Assembly (NCBI GenBank): GCA_951213105.1 | Contig: OX578138.1 | Location: 67,356,037 to 67,420,036 of the forward strand | Reading direction: 5' to 3' | Source: Amaurobius ferox | Lineage: Eukaryota; Arthropoda; Arachnida; Araneae; Amaurobiidae | Length of the DNA: 64,000 nucleotides | In this document: one piece after another, positions 55,246 to 64,000 of the stretch | Layout of the letters: every line of letters starts with the position of its first letter | Numbering within the stretch: the stretch's first letter is position 1 | Program-made: the position numbers and the translations under genes | The notes under the pieces: generated by a model | The model's database searches: none | Told to the model about the DNA's origin: nothing | Seen by the model: only the letters and a program-made list of their open reading frames with translations

Positions 55246-57190
55246 GTTTGCCACGGTCAGAGTTTTCAAGGGTTGTGAACAGGCTGGTTGCCGAAGGCGG
55301 CGAGATATTGAAATAAAATCAATCTAAAAATTTATTCAAAACAAACCTAAAATAACCGATATAATTTTTTTTAAAAATAACCTTTATCTGTGCCTTACTA
55401 TAGGGAGTATTCCAGTCACATGGTTTACTATTGTACAAACATGTTCATCGGTTTTGTAGGATTTTGCAGTTGCCTTTGTATTTGAGCTGCAAGTCTGCTA
55501 CAGTACTGTTACAGTACAAAAATCTGATACAGTAAAGTATTTAGTCAAATGCATTGAACACTATGGCCTGCTGACTTTTTTCCAACTAGAATGCCAAATA
55601 TACGCAATAACAAAAAATGGTTCTATTATAACTGAAAGCAATTGAAAACGTTTCAAGAGCTTTAAATTTTAGCAATTTTATTGGCAGCAAAAACAATACT
55701 TTTTCATTATCTTAGCTACAAAAAGATATGATACTATAAGATTGCAATAAAATCAGATTATTCAATGAATAAAAAAATAAACATTTGAAAGAATAAATTT
55801 TTAAAACCTTAATTTCATGAAAGATAGCCATTTATTTAAAAGTAAACTAAATTTTCAAATTTTATTCTTTAAACCATTTTAAGAATAGACAAGGTATTTC
55901 AATGTTCGATATTGAAAAGTACACAAAGATGTTTTAATCATTATGTATTGAATTGTATATAACACATCTAAATTTTAATAGCAAACATACTTTTTAAATT
56001 ACCTACTTACATATAACAGCTTTTGGAGATAAATCAATATGATTCTGAATTGTTATCACATTACTAAACTATTTTGTTTTGCACAACCTCATGATTTCTG
56101 ATTTAAAGAAAAATAAATTCACACACTTGGCAAATATTTTTAAACTATGTCTAATGGGTCTGGACTAATATGCAACTTCAATAAAGATTTTAATCTTCAT
56201 AAAGCAAATCTCAAAAGAAGTTCGCAAATGATAATCATTCTAAGGCCCTTGCCTGACTAAGGTAATATTTGTAATCAAGGGCAATTACTTGCAAAAATGG
56301 AAAATATATATTATTTTAATTCAACTACAGATAGGATATTGTTTTGTTAAAATGAAACATCGGCAATATAACACCAATTAATCAAACAATGTTCATTTAT
56401 TATTAAAAAAGCATGATTTTTTTAATGTGAAATATCTTAGAGTGAGGAGTACACAATAAATCATAAAAACAATTAATGAAGATGGAATATGGACGTGCCA
56501 CTATATTGTTACAAATACCTAACAGTAAACCATTGTTATAATTTGAAAGTTTGGATAGCGTGATCTTGGTGATGAAGATCACCAACTTGGAACTTCATGA
56601 GTTGAATACTTTTTTCAGAACTCTCCACAAAGGATAGAACATTAAAAAGAATATATATATATTACCCAAAAGATGCAATAAAGAATTGTTATTTTCTATT
56701 TTTCAAACACCCCCAGAATTACTTCAGAAAAGAATATTTCGAATCGCTGGTTGTCCTAATATCTCCCTTACGTGACCTCTTTTTATACAAGTGCATTAAA
56801 CCGACGGAGAGCTTGGGAAAGTTTACTATCACCTGCAGCAAATACCAATGAAATGGGCTTAGAATCAGAAGAGTTTGAGGATATCCTTAAAATTTACAGA
56901 TATAAAGAAAGATAGACTAAAAATGCAAATTATTATGTCACCGAATTTCACAAAATCTTTGGGTGATAAGTGTAAGCATGATTTGAACTTCAAAAAAATT
57001 AACATTTCCACAATATGCGAATTTTTGAAAAAGATCGTCAAATATGTTTAGCGAGATACAGAGACTCTTGCAAATATATCTGTGACGCGAAAGTATGGAG
57101 TGTAAACTTCACACGCTTTGGGACTTCTAGAATACGAAAAAACTATTTCTAGCGTGGTGACTGTGTGCGTGTCTGTCTATGCTATGTATG
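55246..57190. other. AT-rich stretch without recognisable genes
   Basis: I see no coding frame, RNA gene or element end in this interval. Confidence 0.55.
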
Positions 57191-57194
57191 TATC

Positions 57195-57790
57195 CATTCT
57201 AACTCAAAAACTAATGGACCAAATTTCATAAATTGGGTAGGAAAGTCACTTGTGAGTGGCCCTGGTGCTTGCTGATTAGGTTTTGGTACGGTTCGGGATA
57301 AAAGAGCCTGCCTTTTTTTTAGAAATGGCCCAGAAAAATTGTCTGCATCCACTCTAGCTGAAAAACTATTAGACTAAATGAAAAAAAGAAACGTTAGATA
57401 AGTCACTTGTGGGTTTTACCTTGGTGTTGGTTAGATTTTGGTACGATTCGAATAAAAAGATCCTTACATTTTTAGCGAAAAACACCAGCAAAAATCATCA
57501 AGAAATAAAATAAAATACTACACATGCAACAATTAGTTTTATACATAATTTTTGATGATGAAACGAATATGACTAACCTCATTACTTTAAGATAACCATT
57601 CTCGAGATATTGAAGTTTTTAATTTATGGTAACTAAAGACATTTTTTAGTGGAAAAACTATTTAATGAAATTTCTTAAAATTTAGTAGTCGCATCACTTG
57701 ATGGTTATTTTGATACTGATTAGATTTTTGCATGATTCAGAAAAATATAATCAACCCTTTTTGCGAAATGACCTGCAAAGTTCATGAAAA
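57195..57790. repeat. diverged tandem repeat of about 150 bp, 3 units, with a fourth at about 59035
   Basis: The unit order is AAAAACTAxTxxAxxAAAT, then AAGTCACTTGTGxG, then GGTGxTxxxTxAGxTTTTGGTACGxTTCG, then AAAxGAxCC and an A-rich link. Units begin near 57215, 57365 and 57655, and a further one is near 59035-59110. No coding capacity or ends are recognised. Confidence 0.6.
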
Positions 57791-59876
57791 TGTGAAATAC
57801 ATAAAATTGCTGAACTAAATTTATTATTTGTTCTTCATGTAACTTTTTTAACCCACAGCGAATAAGACTGATTCCATGACTCTATGATTAACCATTCTTG
57901 TTGTTTGGGATTTTGAAGAGCTGAGGTATTTAAAGTGCTGAATGAAACGAATGTCTATTAAAACTGCCTATTGGGTATGCTATTAGAAACGTATCCATGT
58001 TACTTTCTGCTGTAATAAAACCCAATTTAATGCATCATGAAATAAAGAATAAGAAAAAGAATGTGCATTTGTTGGGAAAGTCAGACCCACATCAAATTTT
58101 TATTGTTTTTAACAAAAAAGTGTTTTAACTGACAGGTTGCAAAATATTCTTTATTTTATTTCTCAATACAGAAAAAGAAAAAAATTCTAGTGCTCTGAAT
58201 TTATTTGCAAATATTTTCTATTTTTCTTTTTCTTTTTATATGTGGTAATAAAATGCTTGGAGTGATGCATGAAGGTGAGGATCTCTAAAATTTGCATTAG
58301 TATACGTAACAAAAAAATCTTCCTTGCCCACCCTAAGATTTATTCGTTCCGCCACCTATGATTCTACACGTGTATTGTCGTGACCTACCATGTGATATTT
58401 GGTTTGTATTTTTGCATTGAATATTAGACGATATCTTATATTCACAGTAAAAAAGATTACATATATAAAATATACATATGCAGCTACCTAACTGAGTAAA
58501 GCGTACAAAATACTTGCATAAGATTAAAGATAAAGTTATTTCTTTATTTAGCATATGCATAGTAATTTAGCAACTGTTTCAAATGACACAACCATAGAAA
58601 TAAAGATAAAATTTTGAGCACAAAATATAATAAAATTGTGATACAGATATGTTACATTATTAAAAATGTCTTGAGATTGAAAAAGAATGATCTCAAATGA
58701 TTTGCCTGTTTCCTACAAGACATACTATGTATAGGAAAAGTATTGTAATAAGTCAATACATTCAGAAATCAAATTTTTGGTGAATTTACATGTATATGTT
58801 TTGAGCAAACTTCATCATTTTTAGTGCTACGCCTGTTTATGTTTATATTTTAGACACAAAATAAATTTATTTGGTACATTATGAGCAACAGTTTGTCTAA
58901 TTAACTTTTTTTTTCTAAACTCCAAATTTAAAAAGAAAATATACTTTATTTTTCTACTGACAATTTAAGTATCATATGACTTTCGTAAGGATTAAAATAT
59001 AAACATAAGACTAGCTTAAGAATTATAGGATCTTTATGAAATTGGGGTGAGATAACTTACCCTAGTACTGATTTGATTAGATTTTGGTACATACAAGAAA
59101 TATAGAAGTTTCCTTTCCTTTACAGTGGTTCTCAATAATTGAAAAAAGGAAATAACAGAATAAATATGCACAGTTATGTTTAGCAAATGATTTTTTACCA
59201 TGAATTTTTTTTCCGATTAATCCAAAGCAAGTAGTTCAAATATGCTGAGATAGATTTATCTGATAGTTTTCTTAACCTCTTACATTTATATTTCCTGAAA
59301 AGGTAATATGTTCACACCTGCAATTTTTTCTTTCATCCAGAATAAATAAAGACAATTGTAGAAATATATTTTCAAACACATAACACCACCCTTACATGTA
59401 TATTATTCAAACCATTCATGAAGAATGAATTTAGGAGCCCATGCTATAAAATTATCGTTTAAATATTTTGCCATGAAAATATGAATTTAAATACAATTTA
59501 GCAAACCAAGCACATCATTTTAGTTTTGCATTAATATGTACTTGATATTATTAATCTTATGCCCAAAAATAGGTTTTAAAGGAAATAATTTAACTCTTCA
59601 TTTTAAAGGAAGATTAATGGTAAACAATGGAAAATAGCATCAAACATACAGAGTGTATGTAACATTATATATTCTGTATATATATATATATTATATATCC
59701 CAAAGAAAGAAAAAAATCCTTAAAAAATGTCTATTTTCTCATTTTTTAAAATAAACATTCCAAACAGTATCGAAACATGGGCAGCATATTAAAAATCATG
59801 CCTGTCTAAGTAGATTTGGTAAATGAAATAAAATTGAAATGTGAAATCAAATAATTTCTCAGAAATCTATACCTTC
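57791..59876. other. AT-rich stretch without recognisable genes
   Basis: It contains only the dispersed repeat at 58425-58525 (partner 31735) and the repeat unit near 59035. Confidence 0.55.
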
Positions 59877-59884
59877 CAAACACC

Positions 59885-60686
59885 CAGTGGCGAATTAATT
59901 CATACCGACAAACTCAGTGAATGCCGGGGACCTTGCTTTGGGGGGGCCTTATTTTGAACGAAAAACAAAAGTAAAAAATCTTTAAGAAAAAAAATTCTTA
60001 AAGATTTTTAATAGTGAAGAAGGAAATAAGGACAAATTCAAAAATGAATCCCAAAAAGTGGATTTAAAATGTTTGTATTCGTATTTATGTGGAGAAAACT
60101 TAATTCAAGCATTTCCAAATGTTGAAATAGTGCTTCGTACTTATCCGAGTTTGATGATCTCCAACGCTAGTGGGGAAAGGTCATTCTCTAAATTAAAACT
60201 AATCAAAAGCAACTTAGAAGTGTAATGACTGAAAAGAGGCTAAACCATCTGTCAATTCTTAGCATCTTGTTAACATGTTAGATTTTACAGATGTTATTGA
60301 TACTTTTGCTTCAGCAAAAGCCAGAAAATGCCCAATTTAAAGTACCCTAAGAAGTTTTAGTTCTTTCCTTAGTATTGTGCTGTATCAATATTTACCGCAG
60401 AGTTTAAGAAATAAAAATGTATAATATTTAAAAACTTGTATTGTTCAATATTTTCATAAAATATTACTATTCTCATTTTAATTTAATTTCTGTTCAAACT
60501 TTTGGGTGCAAATACTTCAAGTATATTTATTGGATGAAGATAAAAAAACATAGCAAGATTTGTATAGAGCAAGATTCAACATGTTTATTTTTAGGTACTT
60601 TTCTATTTTTCTAAACTGGCTTTTAAGGGGAGGGGGGAGATCAGAAAAGATCACAGGGAGACACACTCTCCCATGATTCACCACTG
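59885..60686 (+). mobile_element. hAT deletion derivative, 802 bp, with perfect target-site duplication
   Basis: CAAACACC flanks both sides (59877-59884 and 60687-60694). The ends are CAGTGGCGAATTAATT and, in reverse, CAGTGGTGAATCATGG, followed by G-rich tracts. Only the 3' end of a transposase gene remains inside. Confidence 0.92.
60097..60345 (+). pseudogene. hAT transposase C-terminal dimerisation domain (fragment)
   Basis: The frame gives FPNVEIVLRTYPSLMISN, then SGERSFSKLKLIKSNL, then (after a one-base shift near 60220) VMTEKRLNHLSILS. This matches the conserved end of hAT transposases. The SGERSFSKLK block present here is exactly the part missing from the hAT at 38072-39870. Confidence 0.85.
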
Positions 60687-60694
60687 CAAACACC

Positions 60695-61107
60695 AAAATA
60701 CAAAATAATATGTTAAAAAACATAAGATTTATCATAGGTTTTCTTCATGTTTTTTTATGTAAATCAAAAACATAAATAAATTACAATTCTCATTTAGGGC
60801 AAAGAATAAATAAAATATTAAACACACCTCCCCTTGAAAACTCGTATATCTCCAATATAAATTTCACTTGAAATACCAAATCTTTTACCAATTGCTCTAC
60901 CTCTCCAGTCAAAAATCTCATGCTATGCTACTGAATTGCAGATAAATTTTAATACAATTATTAATGACATTAATGGCATTTCCAACCACCTGGAATTCAA
61001 ATTTACACCAACAATGGTCTGACAAATATATATTCGAAGTGGGGGGATGAGTGTCTCTGACACAGGGACCCCGTAAACAAGTGTCTTGCTCTTGGTCTAA
61101 AAGTGTA
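60695..61107. other. AT-rich stretch without recognisable genes
   Basis: I see nothing recognisable between the hAT derivative and the copy-C 3' flank. Confidence 0.55.
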
Positions 61108-61900
61108 TTATATATAATTACCAGTCAAATTCAACAAAGATTACAGGATGTGGAAAATACATAACAGATTTGGATTTCAAGAATAAAGAGAAATTTTGAA
61201 ATCATTGGATTTGTATTTATTGTAAAAATGGGAAATTCTCCAAAAGAAATATTCTACCCTTCTTTCTACACAATTTTGCATTCAATTTGCAAACATTAAT
61301 GAAAAATAATCTAAACCAACAGATGATGATTAAAATTTTTGCAGAAATGTTAATTTACAAAAATAAAGCAATAAAGTGATGTTTCTGATGTGTATTCTGT
61401 ATACTTGCTGTTTTCACGGAAAATAGTGAAGTCAGTAAAACGAATAAAACAGAGCTTATTGCTAAGTTTGCTGTTGAAATGGTTCGAAAAAAAAAAAATA
61501 AATAAATAAATAAAATAAACTTTATATTTTTTTTGTGCAAATGTTTTATTAACATAGTTATGTGATACAATTGTACATTATTTCTTCCATATATTAAATA
61601 AATTCATCATTTGTAAATTATTTCAGCATACACCCAAATAATTTAAGCTAGAAATAGAAGGTAGGCTCAAAATAATTACAACTTGTGATTGAAAATTTGC
61701 AGTTATGCCACTGTTTTGATATATAAAAATATTATAGGATCAGCAATGCAAAACTACAACATAGTCTGATCAAATTGATGTTAATATTCTGCTTCTGAAT
61801 ACTGCAAATGCAACTGAAAGTTATAATAATAAAGTTGATAAAGCAAAAGCAAGTATATAATTTATAGAAAAAGTGTTGATTAAATGCACTGAATTTACAC
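61108..61900 (-). repeat. 3' flank of zinc-finger copy C, inverted copy of 28885-29772
   Basis: Reverse match to the flank of copy B over about 800 bp with moderate divergence. It ends at the hAT element that begins at 61901; the homology continues at 63323. Confidence 0.88.
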
Positions 61901-63322
61901 CAGGATTGCAAAAAAGCCGGCTAAAATTAATAAAAGCCACGCCGGTGGCTTTTATTGGTTTTAACTGTCTTTTTTTGGCCAAAATTGGCTTTTTTTTTTG
62001 CAAAAAAGCGTGAAGGATTTTAATTTTAAATTACACAATTTTAAGTGTTCTTTAACTAATTTTAAAGGCATTTTATTGGCTTAGAATTTAATAAATAACT
62101 TTATTTCTCAATAATGAAAACATTAATATTGGAATACCTGCTAGTGATTTGTTGCTTGCAAAAATGCCAGCTAAATTTTAAAAAGGTATACCAACTGCAT
62201 TACTTGGTTTATATTGGCCTTTAACACATTTTTAAAAAAATGTTATTGCTTTAAATAATGAAATATTTTACTTTAGGACAATAGTTGCTTAGTGATATAT
62301 TTTACTAGTTAACTAATTTTAAGGACTATTGATATGTAAAAGTCTTATTTTTACTCATAAATATTTAAAATCATGCATAAAGTCATTTAATAAAAAACAC
62401 TATTTATCACTATTGAAAACAGTATTGGGAATAACATATGAATGAACAACCCTTTTGGTCAGCATCAAGTTTTTCAAAAAGTTATTTTAACAAGTTTTAA
62501 TTTGAGAACCTTTTTTGATTGCTCACTCTTTTTTCTGAACTTAGATGCACCAAAATTTCTTCAGATATTATCTCCTTCTAAATTCCTTTTTCAGCATTGA
62601 ATATTCTATGATTTAATCCCAACCCCAAATCTTTACTGCCAATTAAAACTAAAACAAAACATCACACTGAAATGAAATGAGAAAAGAACGAAACCGCTTA
62701 GGAGCAGAAAAACTTGTTAAAATGTATAATTTTTATAAGTCATCAGAACTTAATGATTAGAACTAAAATATGGATGTTCTCAAATATTATGTCAGATAAT
62801 TTCATTTATTAAATACATATAAATTAATTTGCTGTAATATATATTAAAAGTAAATAGCAGTGTGTAAAAAAATGTTTTTGCTTTTTGAAGTAAAATTGAT
62901 TTTTTCCTTTTTGATGTGTACTTTGATGTGTATGGTGATTTGTCTGTTTAATTAATTATAGTCTTTAAAATGTGTAGTATATGCAATGTAGAGCAATGCA
63001 TTATGTAAGAGAGGCTTTTAAAACACCATCTTGGTGTCTAATTTAATGCATTCTCCTCACTGTATATATATTTTTTCTTTTAGACATATTACCTTCATAG
63101 TATTTTTCTAGTGGTCATAAAATCTTGTGTACTTGGTAATATTTAATAGAAGTTTATAAACATTTTAGTAAAAAACATTTAGGAGTGAATCAAAGATAAA
63201 GTAATGCAAATTTAATGTGAATTGGCTGTAAACCACCTTTTAACAAGCTGCTTTTTTTAAGCGGTTACAACCAAAAAAAGCCGACCGGCTTTTTTTGGTC
63301 TGGCTAAAAGCCGGCAACCCTG
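61901..63322. mobile_element. non-autonomous hAT element, 1.4 kb, in the flank of copy C
   Basis: The ends are CAGGATTGC and, in reverse, CAGGGTTGCC, the hallmark of many hAT families. 8-bp flanks ATTTACAC (61893-61900) and GTTTACAC (63323-63330) match at 7 of 8 positions. Copy B has a single GTGAACAC at the corresponding empty site (about 28881). Subterminal GCCGGCT-type palindromes (AGCCACGCCGGTGGCT at about 61935; AAAGCCGACCGGCTTT at about 63280) repeat at both ends. No coding frame. Confidence 0.9.
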
Positions 63323-63440
63323 GTTTACACAGACAAGCTTGTATGATGGGACAACATTTATTAATTTATAGGGAATACATACAACAGTGATGCCTTAAAC
63401 ATCTATTTCTGGAGGGGCATAGGTGCACATGTTAAGAATT
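63323..63440 (-). repeat. 3' flank of copy C, continuing beyond the hAT insertion
   Basis: Reverse match to 28781-28885 in copy B (CACCTATGxCCCTCC, AAGGCATCACTG and AATGTTGTCCCATCATA). It confirms that 61108-61900 and 63323-63440 were contiguous. Confidence 0.88.
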
Positions 63441-63597
63441 AAACTGATATTTAGACAATTTAGACTTTTTAAAAATATTCATTAAAATTGCTGAAATTTA
63501 AATTTGTTTCCAATCTGAATAATGTTACATTTTTATACTTTTAATGAATTTATATTTTGATGCTTAGGTTAAATGCACAAATTGCTAATGACTCAGA

Positions 63598-64000
63598 CTT
63601 TAAAAAAAAAAAAAAACTCAAGTGATGGCTGCTCAAAAGGAAGATTTCTATGACAAATTTATACATGTTCTTCGATAGCAAGAGTAGATAGAAGTTTAAG
63701 GACGAAAATTACATTAAATGTACAAGGCAATGTTCATATTTTGTACTTGATTACCAAAAAGCAATGAAATAATGCTTAAGTGTATTCATGTGCAAATAAT
63801 TTCAGGGCCTGCCTTCAACAATGTGATCAAAGCCCAGTTTCCTTCAGAAGTCCCATAATAAATACTTTAAAATTTGCATATGCACTATAAAATGAAATAA
63901 TTTCGACAAGAGCAACCTGATTATTAAAATTTTTTTTTTTGTGTGTGTGTGTGAATGCTTCCAACATATTTCACACAAATGGTTTTTCATCCGTATATCT
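63598..64000 (-). repeat. 3' flank and decayed last fingers of zinc-finger copy C (direct repeat of 1-402)
   Basis: Near-identical to 1-402 in direct orientation. From about 63945 the minus strand begins finger-type sequence (TTTGTGTGAAATATGT), so a third minus-strand zinc-finger gene or pseudogene starts here and continues beyond the window. Confidence 0.88.

Overview
The window is eukaryotic, about 70% A+T by eye, with no bacterial gene organisation. The content (tandem C2H2 zinc-finger arrays, hAT/ZMYM-type, piggyBac-like and pogo/Tigger-like DNA transposons, a Jockey-like LINE, a Ty1/copia retrotransposon, tRNA/5S-headed SINEs) points to a metazoan, most likely an arthropod. A chelicerate such as a spider is my guess from the general look of the LINE, SINE and zinc-finger families, and the sequence does not prove it. 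No gene here is convincingly intact. This is a decayed zinc-finger gene cluster invaded by mobile elements.

Layout. 1-10375: zinc-finger copy A on the minus strand, with a 17-finger open array (8383-9888). A nonsense codon, frameshifts, a piggyBac element (1005-5964, TTAA on both sides) and a 5S/tRNA-headed SINE (7481-7962) break up the rest. 10470-16505: a 6-kb foldback-like block built from alternating forward and reverse runs of about 145-bp repeats centred on the palindrome ATGGGCGCCCAT. 16511-25295: an element with about 0.8-kb terminal inverted repeats, holding a broken hAT transposase. 25300-29772: zinc-finger copy B on the plus strand, head-to-head with A and also broken. 29773-32700: AT-rich, no genes. 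33000-36606: a 5'-truncated copia element (minus). 37735-42596: a Jockey-like LINE split by a 2.4-kb hAT element and a SINE. 42597-49837: mostly non-coding, with a THAP-like fragment, a stray unit of the 6-kb block, and a Tigger-like element holding a TTAA-flanked MITE. 49838-51048: a second LINE copy with a mutated catalytic motif. 51377-53187: inverted copy of a segment that also lies inside the piggyBac element. 53188-64000: AT-rich sequence, a hAT deletion derivative (59885-60686), a 1.4-kb non-autonomous hAT (61901-63322), and the start of a third zinc-finger copy C (minus) whose 3' flank directly repeats positions 1-402.

The elements share no pathway. Their insertions date events in the zinc-finger cluster, because paralogous copies inside the window preserve several empty sites. 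The most unusual observation is a set of about 60-bp insertions with clear target-site duplications. Each consists only of the 3' hairpin module of the local SINEs, starts at the same CCGGCC or CGGCC point, and shows a compensatory change in the stem (14362-14420 against 5323-5384 and 6411-6468). I found no evidence for a complete new enzymatic or defence system.
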